Shown here piece by piece: positions 1 to 8,270 of a DNA stretch of 64,000 nucleotides (positions are counted from its first letter, which is position 1; the number at the start of each line of letters is the position of its first letter). The translations under genes and the position numbers were made by a program. This DNA is from Flavobacterium sp. LC2016-01 (GTDB taxonomy: Bacteria; Bacteroidota; Bacteroidia; Flavobacteriales; Flavobacteriaceae), in the NCBI RefSeq assembly GCF_009711135.1, contig NZ_WMIC01000008.1, positions 186,001 through 250,000 on the forward strand, in the 5' to 3' direction. Under the pieces are notes generated by a model. It was given only the letters and a program-made list of their open reading frames with translations. It was not told where the DNA came from and searched no databases.

Positions 1-503
1 CGTATTTCAGTACAGCCGAACAATTACAGAAATTCACTTTTTGGTCAATGGGAAGTCTTGGGAATCTTTCGTGGCCAACAATCGGAATTTTGACTTTTTG
101 CGTTACACTGGGATTGCTTTTGAGCGCGAATAGTATCAAACCTCTAAATGCTTTATTGTTGGGCGAAAACTACGCTAAAAGTATGGGATTGAACTTTAAA
201 AGAGCAAGACTTATTATCATATTTGCAACGAGTATTTTATCAGGAAGCATAACGGCTTTTGCCGGCCCAATTGCTTTTGTTGGATTGGCGGTTCCTCATA
301 TTGCAAAACTGACTTTTCAGACTAGTAACCATACTATTTTGTTTTGGAGCACTTTATTTTTTGGTTCGATTATAATGTTGTTCTGTGACATCGTTTCGCA
401 AATGCCAGGATTTGATGTTACGTTGCCAATAAATGCTATAACGTCGATAATTGGTGCGCCTGTTGTAATTTGGCTTTTAGTTAGAAAGAGAAATTTTAAG
501 TAA
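1..503 (+). CDS. FecCD-family ABC transporter permease, C-terminal part
   Basis: The reading frame is open from the left edge of the window, so the start lies outside; about 167 C-terminal residues are visible. This is an inner-membrane permease of the siderophore/haem/cobalamin importer family. Visible family marks are the segment GENYAKSMGL that precedes the cytoplasmic coupling region, the motif GPIAFVGLAVPHIAK, and several hydrophobic segments. It would work with the ATPase at 1150-1926 and a periplasmic binding protein probably encoded upstream. The two transporter genes, normally adjacent or overlapping, are here split by an inverted-repeat element. The substrate cannot be read from this part. 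Confidence 0.9.
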   Translation, partial: YFSTAEQLQKFTFWSMGSLGNLSWPTIGILTFCVTLGLLLSANSIKPLNALLLGENYAKSMGLNFKRARLIIIFATSILSGSITAFAGPIAFVGLAVPHIAKLTFQTSNHTILFWSTLFFGSIIMLFCDIVSQMPGFDVTLPINAITSIIGAPVVIWLLVRKRNFK

Positions 504-535
504 AAACTTACAAAATATTTTTACCTTTATTTTTT

Positions 536-1134
536 AAACACATAGAGACATAGTTTTGAATGCTGGTGAAAGGCGTTTCACTTTTGTAAACAAACATAGC
601 CTTTGTAGTATAAGGCAGATTTCTATCTAATAACTAATAAATGATTACTCAGAAATATTTAGATGAATTAAGTTATGCAATTATTGGAGCTTGTATTGAA
701 GTACATAAAACAATTGGAAAAGGGTTGTTAGAAAATATTTATCATCAATGTTTGAAAGAAGAACTAAAATCTCGAAATATAAACTTCTGTACAGAAATGA
801 AAGTGCCTTTGATTTATAAAGACAAAGAATTAAATGCAGATATGAGATGTGATTTATTTATAGAAAATTGTTTAGTTGTCGAATTAAAAGCGTCATCAGA
901 AATAAATCCAATTCACGAAGCACAGATAATGACCTACATGAAATTATTGAAAGCTCCAAAGGGAATTATCGTTAATTTTAATTGTTTCAATATTTTCAAA
1001 GAGGGACAAAAAACATTCGTAAATGAACATTACAAATTATTGCCAAAGTTTTAGAAACGCCAGCTATGTGTTAATTTACAAGTAAATTTTTAAACAACTT
1101 TCAACGCAAAGAAAACCTATGTTTCTATGTGTTT
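536..1134. mobile_element. Terminal-inverted-repeat element carrying a GxxExxY gene (copy A)
   Basis: The element of 599 bp is bounded by an 18-bp terminal inverted repeat: AAACACATAGAGACATAG at 536-553 and the complement of AAACACATAGAAACATAG at 1117-1134, with one mismatch. The outer A/T tracts extend the symmetry further. Inside the left end a conserved stretch at about 569-600 contains AAAGGCGTTTCAC and AACAAACATAG. Inside the right end GCTATGTGTTA lies at 1063-1073. The GxxExxY gene occupies the space between these inner arms. The element sits between permease and ATPase genes of one transporter. Two gene-free relatives occur at 17731-17919 and 24137-24273. No transposase is encoded, so any movement would need a helper elsewhere. 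Confidence 0.7.
641..1054 (+). CDS. GxxExxY family protein, PD-(D/E)XK nuclease-like
   Basis: The 137-residue protein is full length for the GxxExxY family. The naming motif is GLLENIY at residues 28-34. The later part fits a PD-(D/E)XK nuclease core: Asp71, then Glu81 and Lys83 in the string VVELKA, then Gln95 in a helix of the kind seen in RecB-like folds. The biochemical activity of the family is not established to my knowledge. The gene starts with ATG after an A/T-rich leader and lies wholly inside the inverted-repeat element 536-1134, in the same direction as the flanking transporter genes. It may be element cargo or a gene the element depends on; this is inference. Confidence 0.85.
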   Translation: MITQKYLDELSYAIIGACIEVHKTIGKGLLENIYHQCLKEELKSRNINFCTEMKVPLIYKDKELNADMRCDLFIENCLVVELKASSEINPIHEAQIMTYMKLLKAPKGIIVNFNCFNIFKEGQKTFVNEHYKLLPKF

Positions 1135-1149
1135 AAAAAAATAATCGCG

Positions 1150-1926
1150 ATGATTAGTATTCTAAAGACGATAAACTTAAATATTGGATACAAATCCAAG
1201 AAAGCAACTGTGACCATTGCTGAAAATCTAAATTTGAATTTAGCATCAGGAAAACTAATTTCTTTAATTGGAGCAAACGGAATTGGAAAATCAACTTTAT
1301 TGCGAACCATTACCGGGATTCAGCATCCTTTATCAGGAAATGTTTTTTTGAATGATAAAAACATTTCGACATACAATCCTCTTGATTTAGCACAGAATTT
1401 AAGTTTAGTTTTAACTGAAAAATTACCGCCAAGTAATCTTTCAGTCTTTGAATTGGTCGCACTTGGACGCCAGCCTTACACCAATTGGGTTGGAACTTTG
1501 ACAGCAGCTGATATCGAAAAAGTTCAAGAAGCTATGCAATTAACGCAAATCGAAAATCTCGCTCATAAAAAACATTATGAAATAAGTGACGGACAACTGC
1601 AAAAGGTTTTAATCGCCAGAGCTTTGGCACAAGATACACCCCTGATTATTTTAGATGAACCCACAACACATTTAGATTTGCTTCATAAAGTTTCGTTATT
1701 CAAATTATTGAAAAAACTCACTCATGAAACTCAAAAATGTATTTTGTTTTCGACGCACGACATCGATTTGGCGATTCAGTTAAGTGACGAAATGATTATC
1801 ATGACGCCAGAAAATGTAGTACAGGACGAACCATGCAATCTAATTTCAAACGGAAACTTTGCTTCTTTATTCAAAGATGAACATATTATTTTTGATGCTG
1901 AAAAAGGAAAGTTTATTGTGACTTAG
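1150..1926 (+). CDS. ABC transporter ATP-binding protein (siderophore/haem importer type)
   Basis: This cytoplasmic ATPase of 258 residues would drive the FecCD-type permease upstream. Walker A is GANGIGKST (residues 41-49), the signature is ISDGQ instead of the usual LSGGQ, Walker B is LIILDEPT, and the H-loop is STHD. An in-frame GTG at 1129 also exists but lies inside the right terminal repeat of the element 536-1134, so the ATG at 1150 is preferred. Insertion of that element probably replaced the original upstream junction. The stop overlaps the end of the convergent gene 1923-2729 by four bases. Confidence 0.9.
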   Translation: MISILKTINLNIGYKSKKATVTIAENLNLNLASGKLISLIGANGIGKSTLLRTITGIQHPLSGNVFLNDKNISTYNPLDLAQNLSLVLTEKLPPSNLSVFELVALGRQPYTNWVGTLTAADIEKVQEAMQLTQIENLAHKKHYEISDGQLQKVLIARALAQDTPLIILDEPTTHLDLLHKVSLFKLLKKLTHETQKCILFSTHDIDLAIQLSDEMIIMTPENVVQDEPCNLISNGNFASLFKDEHIIFDAEKGKFIVT

Positions 1927-2729
1927 AGATTGTTTTCATAACGAACTCGATAAACGTGAAGCAGTTTTTCTAATTCCTGAGACTTTATATTAAATTCAGC
2001 AATATCAATCTTTTCATGATTAAATGCCAGATAGGTCCTAGAATTTTTTCCTCTAATCTCTGTTAAAACTCTGTCGTTTCTAATGTTTTTCCAGATTACA
2101 AGTTTTTGGTCTTTTAATTTTATTCCTTCAGCATTAATTATCACTTGCGGACTTTTATCTCTTAATTTTTTAACTTGAATATAGGATAAATAAAGGCCTA
2201 TTCCCAATAATAATAAACATAAATATTCTTTTTTGCTCAAAAAGTAAAGACCTGTTAAACTAATTATTATAGAAACAAATAATATAAAGAGAAGTGTAAT
2301 TCTAGAATAAAAAATCATTGTTTCCTTTGGAACAGAAATATCATCCTTAAAAACATCTTTTTCAAGAAATTTTTTCTCCAGTTGTTTTAATTTCTGTTTT
2401 TGCTGATAATCTTTAAACTCTGTTTTTTCAAACCAGCTTCCACTTTGCCAAATTAATTTTTCTTCAACTGCTTTTCGCTGTAATTCGTGAATATTTCGGA
2501 CATTTTCGTATGCCCAAATTTTCCAATGATTTACATAATAGCTCCATACCAACCAGCCAGATAAAAATCCCAATGCAAATCCTACGGGAATGATCCAACC
2601 TTCAAATATTTTTGCATAGGAAAGATAAATTCCTCCGCCAATAATGGCAAAAGTTACAATCATTGGCAAGTTTTTTAATTGCCATCTGCCTTTTTTTAAG
2701 GCTTGTTCTACGGTTACAGTTTCGGTCAT
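1923..2729 (-). CDS. Hypothetical membrane protein, paralogue of the next gene
   Basis: I do not recognise a named family. The 268-residue protein has two hydrophobic pairs, near residues 22-65 and 143-185, separated by a basic, helical cytoplasmic-looking stretch rich in Lys, Glu and Gln. The last 75 residues (VIINAEGIKLKDQKLVIW onward) are clearly related to the C-terminus of the protein encoded at 2765-3244, where a similar string reads GIQYRNEELVSWSNIKNER. That part has the beta-rich look of a PH-like or DUF-type membrane-associated domain. The gene follows its paralogue on the same strand with a gap of 35 bp, suggesting duplication and co-transcription. Confidence 0.75.
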   Translation of the reverse strand: MTETVTVEQALKKGRWQLKNLPMIVTFAIIGGGIYLSYAKIFEGWIIPVGFALGFLSGWLVWSYYVNHWKIWAYENVRNIHELQRKAVEEKLIWQSGSWFEKTEFKDYQQKQKLKQLEKKFLEKDVFKDDISVPKETMIFYSRITLLFILFVSIIISLTGLYFLSKKEYLCLLLLGIGLYLSYIQVKKLRDKSPQVIINAEGIKLKDQKLVIWKNIRNDRVLTEIRGKNSRTYLAFNHEKIDIAEFNIKSQELEKLLHVYRVRYENNL

Positions 2730-2764
2730 TTTGTTTTTTGGGGCTAAAAAAGAAAAATTTATAC

Positions 2765-3244
2765 TTAACTAATATTGTTTTCTCTGAGATATCGGTTTCG
2801 ATGAATCATAAGAGTATGTTGCAGTTCTGCGACGTCAGTATTTAAATCGCCTATATCATGCTTTACAAACTTATCTTGATCGATAATGTAGTATACAAAA
2901 AAGTAATTGGTGTATCTGCCAGATCGCTCTGTTTCGATTCTTTCGTTTTTAATATTGCTCCAGGAAACAAGCTCTTCATTTCTGTATTGAATTCCTTTAG
3001 AGTTAATTCGAAATTGAACTTCATTAATTCTCTTTAGTAATTTTGATTCTTTGTAGATTATTAATGCAATAATCGGTAACAATAAAAAGGATACCATATA
3101 AGTTTCCTTATTTGTCAGTGAATAAACGGCATAGATCAAAAGGCCAAGTGCAACAAAAAGCCAAGTATAAACAATACTTTGAGAATAATAAATTAATTTC
3201 TCTTTCGAATAACTTAAATTATTTAGATCAATGAAAGGTCTCAT
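2765..3244 (-). CDS. Hypothetical membrane protein, shorter paralogue
   Basis: The 159-residue protein has two membrane segments at about residues 25-65, then a soluble C-terminal domain shared with the protein at 1923-2729 (the motif W-x-N-I-x-N-(E/D)-R and a final helix with HRNRY/YRVRY). It lacks the extra N-terminal membrane pair of its neighbour. It lies one base after trmL on the same strand and could be in one transcript with it. The function is unknown. Confidence 0.75.
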   Translation of the reverse strand: MRPFIDLNNLSYSKEKLIYYSQSIVYTWLFVALGLLIYAVYSLTNKETYMVSFLLLPIIALIIYKESKLLKRINEVQFRINSKGIQYRNEELVSWSNIKNERIETERSGRYTNYFFVYYIIDQDKFVKHDIGDLNTDVAELQHTLMIHRNRYLRENNIS

Positions 3245-3245
3245 A

Positions 3246-3701
3246 TTACTTTTTCAATCCAATTTGTCTCTTAGCCTCACCAACTACAAAAGCAACTGAA
3301 TTTGCAATATTAAAAGAACGAATAAGCGGTGACATCGGAATGGTTAAATGATTCTCAAATAGAGCCATAAATTCTTTGCTTAAACCAACGCTTTCTTTTC
3401 CAAAAACTAACCAATCGCCATCCTGAAAATCATTTTCTAAATACGATTTATCAGAATGTGAACTCATTAAAAAAACACGAGATTGATCCGGAATTTGTTT
3501 CATCCATTCGTCAACATTTGGATATTCGGTAACGTTAAGATGAACCCAATAATCCAAACCAGAGCGTTTCAGATTTTTGTCATTAATTACAAAACCAAAA
3601 GGATGAATTAAATGAAGTCGGCTTTCTGTACCAACGCACAATCTTCCAATGTTTCCAGTATTATTAGGTATTTCAGGTTCAACAAGAACAACGTTCAGCA
3701 T
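3246..3701 (-). CDS. trmL: tRNA (cytidine(34)-2'-O)-methyltransferase
   Basis: This SPOUT-class enzyme of 151 residues uses S-adenosylmethionine to methylate the 2'-O of the wobble base in tRNA-Leu species. It has the usual single-domain length. Motifs that identify it are LVEPEIPNNTGNIGRLC near the N-terminus, LVFGKESVGL in the middle and IPMSPLIRSFNIANSVAFV in the knotted SAM-binding C-terminal part. It is followed on the same strand by the small membrane protein at 2765-3244. Confidence 0.93.
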   Translation of the reverse strand: MLNVVLVEPEIPNNTGNIGRLCVGTESRLHLIHPFGFVINDKNLKRSGLDYWVHLNVTEYPNVDEWMKQIPDQSRVFLMSSHSDKSYLENDFQDGDWLVFGKESVGLSKEFMALFENHLTIPMSPLIRSFNIANSVAFVVGEAKRQIGLKK

Positions 3702-3751
3702 TTTTTTTGAGTTATGAGTTATAGGTTATGAGTTTCAAAATTATCTAATTA

Positions 3752-4333
3752 TCAAATTGACATATTCTCTAATTTAAAATCGTTTACTTCAAGGACTTCT
3801 CCGGCTTTTAAGTTTTGCAAATATACATTTCCAATCCGAACTCGAACCAAACGTAATGTTGGAAAACCAACTGCAGCGGTCATTTTTCGAACTTGGCGAA
3901 ATTTCCCCTCATTTACAGTAATCGAAGCCCACGAAGTTGGGCCGTGACGTTCGTCTCTGATTTTTTTAGCTCGTGGTCCAAAATCTGGAACTTCGGTAAC
4001 AATAAAAGCAGAGCAAGGTTTTGTTTTATATTTTCCGCCTTCAAAACCAATTTCGACACCTTTTTGCAACTGTTCGATCGCTTCTGGCGTTATAATTCCG
4101 TCAACTTGAACATAATATTCTTTGTCGACTTTTTTACTTCTTATCTGTTCGCTGACTTTTCCGTCAGTTGTCAATAAAAGCAAACCTTCAGAATCTTCGT
4201 CCAGTCTTCCAATTGCCATTGTTCCTTCAGGAAAATCATGCAGTTCACCCAAAAGTTTTTTCTTTCTTTTTAATTCATAAATAAATTGGCTCAAATAGCC
4301 GTAAGGTTTAAAAAGAATAAAGTGTCTGTGCAT
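3752..4333 (-). CDS. rRNA pseudouridine synthase, RluE/RsuA family
   Basis: The 193-residue enzyme isomerises a uridine in rRNA to pseudouridine. The catalytic motif is GRLDEDSEGLLLLT with the conserved Asp. The N-terminal string ILFKPYG and the later RQVRKMTAAVGFPTLRLVR are typical of the RsuA/RluB/RluE/RluF branch. An N-terminal S4 domain is absent, which with the length points to the RluE type; the target (23S position 2457 in E. coli) is inferred by homology only. Confidence 0.88.
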   Translation of the reverse strand: MHRHFILFKPYGYLSQFIYELKRKKKLLGELHDFPEGTMAIGRLDEDSEGLLLLTTDGKVSEQIRSKKVDKEYYVQVDGIITPEAIEQLQKGVEIGFEGGKYKTKPCSAFIVTEVPDFGPRAKKIRDERHGPTSWASITVNEGKFRQVRKMTAAVGFPTLRLVRVRIGNVYLQNLKAGEVLEVNDFKLENMSI

Positions 4334-4401
4334 TTTTAATTTTTCGCAAAGATAGGTTCTTTGGTAAAATTAAAAGCCAAAGTGCTGCATATAACTCCTT
4401 T

Positions 4402-4599
4402 TTAGGCTTTCATTTTTTTTAGCCACTGGTACACAAACCAAATTACAGTGACACCAAAAACGGCAATCAAAACCGTATAATAGTTTTTGAAAAAGTCATG
4501 AAAATAACTTCCAATGAAAATATAAGCCGAAGCCATGCATAATTTGATCAGAATAAATTCGGCATTTGACCAAGAGGTTTTGATTTTGAAGAAATTCAT
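4402..4599 (-). CDS. Small hypothetical membrane protein
   Basis: The preferred ATG at 4599 gives 65 residues beginning MNFFKIKTSW. An ATG at 4674 in the same frame would add 25 residues and run toward the divergent gene at 4743. Two hydrophobic segments (residues about 15-32 and 37-56) and a basic tail WLKKMKA suggest a small inner-membrane hairpin. No function can be assigned. Confidence 0.6.
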   Translation of the reverse strand: MNFFKIKTSWSNAEFILIKLCMASAYIFIGSYFHDFFKNYYTVLIAVFGVTVIWFVYQWLKKMKA

Positions 4600-4742
4600 A
4601 ATAATCCAGATTTTCAAGTTGTTGCTAATAAAGGTAACAAATTTTGAAAGATGGCAATTATAAAACAAAGGCAATGCAAAGCCATAAAATGTTCCGATTT
4701 AGAATTCGTAATATTATAGTTAGAACGCAAAACAATAAAGTT

Positions 4743-5117
4743 ATGGAAACGAATAATTTAGGAACCAAAAAGATAAACGGAGTACAGAAAAATGTAGATG
4801 AATCTAAAGGGAAAAATGTTTCGCACGATGGCAAAGCCGATGACGTTAATTTGAAAAAAGAAGTTGTTGCAGATAAAGAGGGAAAGAAAGAAATCGTTGA
4901 ACGAGCACGAAATGAAAACGAAGAAATCAAAAAAGTTTCAGATAAAATAAATCCGAATAACCCAAATGCAAATCGCGGTGTTGAAACTGATGAAGAAGCC
5001 AATAAAACAGTCGAAAATAAAGACAGGAATTCAGACATCACACCAAACCGTTATCCAAACTCAAATCCTGACAATCATGAAGACAGAGGAAATATGAAAT
5101 TAGATGATGAAAGCTGA
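4743..5117 (+). CDS. Hypothetical hydrophilic, probably disordered protein
   Basis: The 124-residue protein from ATG 4743 (METNNLGTKK) is made almost entirely of Lys, Glu, Asp and Asn, with no hydrophobic core and no signal peptide. An earlier ATG at 4644 would add 33 residues and overlap the divergent gene 4402-4599, so it is less likely. The composition resembles small stress-related or desiccation-type disordered proteins, but no motif supports a function. It is followed by a strong bidirectional terminator at 5142-5175. Confidence 0.6.
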   Translation: METNNLGTKKINGVQKNVDESKGKNVSHDGKADDVNLKKEVVADKEGKKEIVERARNENEEIKKVSDKINPNNPNANRGVETDEEANKTVENKDRNSDITPNRYPNSNPDNHEDRGNMKLDDES

Positions 5118-5141
5118 TATATATTAAAATTAATAAAATTG

Positions 5142-5175
5142 AAAAAGGCCGTCTCTTTTCCAGACAGCCTTTTAT
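5142..5175. terminator. Bidirectional intrinsic terminator
   Basis: The hairpin pairs AAAAGGC-GTCT with AGAC-GCCTTTT around a pyrimidine loop and has A and T runs on both sides. It separates the convergent genes 4743-5117 and 5179-5706. Confidence 0.75.
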
Positions 5176-5178
5176 ATA

Positions 5179-5706
5179 TTAATAGGCAATTAATTTTTTA
5201 AAAACATCAAAATCTGGTTCTGGAACTATGGGGTAAAAATATTCCAATTGCCATTGCTGTGTTTTTTTTGCTTGTTTACTTTCGGTTTCATCCCAAGGCG
5301 GGTAAACTCTGATGGCTCTTTTTCCTTCGTGGGTTTTGGTAGAAAAAACACCTTTTTCCAGCAAAACATTTTTTGGGAAAATGAATTGCCCTAAAAGAGT
5401 ATCTTTTCGAACACTTATAATAGCAAAATCAATGTCATCGTCAAAATCAAATGGTTCAATGATTCCAAGTCGGGTTCGTTTCCACAAAGTGACAAATTGC
5501 CCTGTTTTTGTTGGTGTAATTTTAGCCTCCCGATAACAAATGTGTTTTTCATTCATTAAAAAACGATAAGCACTGTAGTCAATGCTCTCACTTTCTTGCT
5601 GAGGCTGCGTGCAATCAAAATCAAAGCAATCATAAACCAGTTCTTTGGCTAAAATTAAATCCTTGGGGAAAGATTTATGGTTCGACCAGTGGTTTTTTAC
5701 GATCAT
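5179..5706 (-). CDS. MepB family protein
   Basis: The protein of 175 residues (ATG at 5706; a TTG at 5739 would add 11) matches the MepB family, known from the Staphylococcus mepRAB locus but of unknown activity. Recognisable strings are REAKITPTKTGQFVTLWKR, the acidic PFDFDDDIDFAIISV, GQFIFPKNVLLEKGVFS and the final GKRAIRVYPPWDETES. No multidrug transporter or MarR regulator lies beside it here, so the gene is detached from the context that gave the family its name. Confidence 0.8.
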   Translation of the reverse strand: MIVKNHWSNHKSFPKDLILAKELVYDCFDFDCTQPQQESESIDYSAYRFLMNEKHICYREAKITPTKTGQFVTLWKRTRLGIIEPFDFDDDIDFAIISVRKDTLLGQFIFPKNVLLEKGVFSTKTHEGKRAIRVYPPWDETESKQAKKTQQWQLEYFYPIVPEPDFDVFKKLIAY

Positions 5707-5798
5707 TTTGAGAAGACTGGCTTTTAGGCTTGTTTTCAAAATTATGTAGGTTTAGGGGGTTACGTAGGTTTTGGGGTTGTTAAATAGTTAGTATTTTT

Positions 5799-7670
5799 TT
5801 AAAATGAAACATTCAATCCAAAATTCAATCCCCATTGGAATTGATTAAAAGACTGCGTGCTCAAAGGGTTAATATAATAATTCATTGCTGGTTCTACAAA
5901 AATATTTGTTTTTTTATAAACTCGGTATTGGATTGTACTGCTCAAAGTTGAGCCGTAAACAAAATCATTTGCATTTTCATTTTCGCCAATCGAATTTCCA
6001 TTAAGCGCAAGATTGTTAGCTATTAATTTTCCAACAAAAGTGCCAGTATTTAAACTGATGTTCGCTTTGTTTTTAGAAAAAATCGAATATGAAACTTCTA
6101 ACGGCATTTCGATATATTTTAAACTCTGATCTATATTTCCAGTCGCCAAGTTGTCACTTTTTAATGCATTTTTTGTGGTATTAGATACCAATACATAACC
6201 TGCTTCTGTTGCAATTTGCGGTACTGTTGCATTCTGAACAAAATAGTCGTTGCTTCCTAAAAATGCATTATTTTTCGTGCTAATATAAGAAACATTTGCA
6301 ATACTTTGTCCTAATTTATTTATTTTAAATCCTGATCCAACAGCCCATTTTTTATTTAGTTTGTATTTTGTTTTTACACCATAACTATTGGTTGACTTTG
6401 AATCGTTAACATTGCCGAGCGTTTTGTCATTTTTGTAGTTTTCAGAATTTGCTACTCCAGCAAAAACTTCAAGCGCCCATTTTTCATCAATTAAAGTCTT
6501 TTTAGGATCTTTTTCTTTATCCTTTTTCACTTCAGGAGTTACAATTCCTTTTTCCAGATTTTGAAGCTCTGCTAATTGTACAGAATCTTGTTTGCTCAAA
6601 ACAGCATCATTAAATTTTGAATTGCTTTTTTGTGTATTGTCAGCAATTGCTTTTTCTGATTTTTGAGTATTATTTACCGTTTCCTTTTTATTCTCAGAGA
6701 GCATATTTTGCTTGCGTTCTGCTGCATTTTTGTTCGAAGAATTTAAAGCGATAGTATTGGATTTCGAATTTAAATTGTTTTCAAAAATAGAATTTGGAAG
6801 CTGATTTTTTGAAGACTTACTAAATGAATTTGTCTTTTTGCCTGTAAACGTTTTTTCGGCTAAAACTTTGTCGAGATTTCTTTTTTCGCTTTCAGAAAAC
6901 TGATTTTTATCAGTGGTATTAAATGTGTTATATTTTCCTGAAGTATAATTTTTTGATGCTACAGCTTGATTTGAATTTCTTTTTTCGGCATTAAATTTTT
7001 GAGTTTCCGAAGCATTAGATTGATTTTTTTCAGAACCATTAAATGCATTTGTTTTTTCAGAACCATAATTTTTAACCGCAACCGCTTGATTCAGATTTCT
7101 TTTTTCTGAGTTTGATTTTTGGTTTCCAGAAACTGAAAATTGGTTTTTATTTTTTGCAGTTGCACTTCCCTCGGCGACAGCTTGATTGCTATTGCTGTTT
7201 GAATTGTTTACACTATTTGATTTTGATTCAGTTGTTTTTGAACTGCGTTCCGTTTTAGAATCGGCATTAGCAACTGCTGTTTCTTCTGTTGAATTTGCAG
7301 ACGAATTATTAGTTGGATCTGTTGCGTTTCCTGAATTTGGATTTACAATGTTATTTTTATTATTTTCTGAATTTTGATCTTTTGCCGAAGCTGGTTTTTT
7401 GTGGTTTTCACCATTTTTATTTTCATCAAGAACTACATTGTTTTTTTCTAAAGAATTACCAGTGTTGATTTTATTGCCAGAGTCAGACAAAACAGCAGGA
7501 AGCGATAAGCATAATAATAAGCATGCTGCAGCTGACCACCAAAGAATAACTCTTTTTTTCTTTTTAGGTTTGTCTAGTTTTTCCTCAATTCCAGCCCATA
7601 GTTCTGGTGGCGGAACACTCGAAAAGTGTTCCATTGATGAAAAAATATCTTCTATTTTTTGCTTCTTCAT
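5799..7670 (-). CDS. Anti-sigma-like N-terminus joined to outer-membrane beta-barrel-like C-terminus
   Basis: The 623-residue protein reads in three parts. Residues 1-40 form a short cytoplasmic piece with PPELWAGIEEKLD, the kind of start seen in Bacteroidota anti-sigma-like membrane proteins; residues 41-61 are one membrane segment. Residues 62 to about 390 are an Asn/Ser/Lys-rich low-complexity linker, including a 40-residue repeat at 175-214 and 215-254 with a partial third copy. From about 395 the sequence has the alternating pattern of an outer-membrane-type beta-barrel domain and ends in aromatic strand residues FGLNVSF. It overlaps the upstream ECF sigma gene by four bases, so translational coupling and a regulatory partnership are likely. 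Whether the barrel truly inserts in the outer membrane is inference. Confidence 0.75.
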   Translation of the reverse strand: MKKQKIEDIFSSMEHFSSVPPPELWAGIEEKLDKPKKKKRVILWWSAAACLLLCLSLPAVLSDSGNKINTGNSLEKNNVVLDENKNGENHKKPASAKDQNSENNKNNIVNPNSGNATDPTNNSSANSTEETAVANADSKTERSSKTTESKSNSVNNSNSNSNQAVAEGSATAKNKNQFSVSGNQKSNSEKRNLNQAVAVKNYGSEKTNAFNGSEKNQSNASETQKFNAEKRNSNQAVASKNYTSGKYNTFNTTDKNQFSESEKRNLDKVLAEKTFTGKKTNSFSKSSKNQLPNSIFENNLNSKSNTIALNSSNKNAAERKQNMLSENKKETVNNTQKSEKAIADNTQKSNSKFNDAVLSKQDSVQLAELQNLEKGIVTPEVKKDKEKDPKKTLIDEKWALEVFAGVANSENYKNDKTLGNVNDSKSTNSYGVKTKYKLNKKWAVGSGFKINKLGQSIANVSYISTKNNAFLGSNDYFVQNATVPQIATEAGYVLVSNTTKNALKSDNLATGNIDQSLKYIEMPLEVSYSIFSKNKANISLNTGTFVGKLIANNLALNGNSIGENENANDFVYGSTLSSTIQYRVYKKTNIFVEPAMNYYINPLSTQSFNQFQWGLNFGLNVSF

Positions 7671-8245
7671 GCTATCTTAAAATTTTTTATGCTCAAAATC
7701 CGTTTCTGCAAAATACCCTTTGCTCTGTTTAAATTTGATTTTGATGTTCCTTCTGAAATCTTCAATAATTCGGCTATTTCTTTATGTTTCATATGTTCAA
7801 AAACATATAAGTTAAAAACCGTCCGGTATTGATCGGGCAAATCCCGTATGTATTCTAATAATTTTTCTTTTTCTATCGGAATCGTTTCTAATTCTTCTTC
7901 TTCAATAAAATCAGTATCGGGATCAAAAACATCTAAAAAGAAACTCTCTTTTTTCTTCTTATTTAAAGTCTCAATAAGCTTGTTGATGAAAATCCGTTTT
8001 AGCCAGCCTTCAAAACTTCCTTCAAATTTATATTGGCTTATTTTTTGAAAAACGATTACAAATGCTTCTTGAAAAACATCTTTGGCATCATCTTCATTTT
8101 TCATATACTTTAGACAAATACCGTATAGAACCGGAGAAAACAGCTGATATATTTTCAGCTGTCCTGCCCGGTCATTCTTCATGCATTGCCTAATGTATTT
8201 TTCTAAATCGTCTTTCAAAAAAAATGGTATTGTTTGGTTTGGCAA
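7667..8245 (-). CDS. RNA polymerase sigma factor, sigma-70 family (ECF)
   Basis: The 192-residue protein has the two-domain ECF layout. Region 2 contains DAKDVFQEAFVIVFQKI and the -10-recognition helix followed by FEGWLKRIFINKLIE. Region 4 contains LPDQYRTVFNLYVFEH and the helix-turn-helix HKEIAELLKISEGTSKSNL. Its stop overlaps the start of the membrane protein 5799-7670 (ATGA-type junction), which is probably its membrane-bound antagonist. The promoter it recognises cannot be stated. Confidence 0.93.
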   Translation of the reverse strand: MPNQTIPFFLKDDLEKYIRQCMKNDRAGQLKIYQLFSPVLYGICLKYMKNEDDAKDVFQEAFVIVFQKISQYKFEGSFEGWLKRIFINKLIETLNKKKKESFFLDVFDPDTDFIEEEELETIPIEKEKLLEYIRDLPDQYRTVFNLYVFEHMKHKEIAELLKISEGTSKSNLNRAKGILQKRILSIKNFKIA

Positions 8246-8270
8246 AAATAGTTTTTATAAACTTAAAAAA

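Noticed and set aside
1125..1310. Open frame on the minus strand across the start of the ATPase gene
   Set aside because: It is fully antisense to the Walker A part of a clear ABC ATPase and shows no domain.
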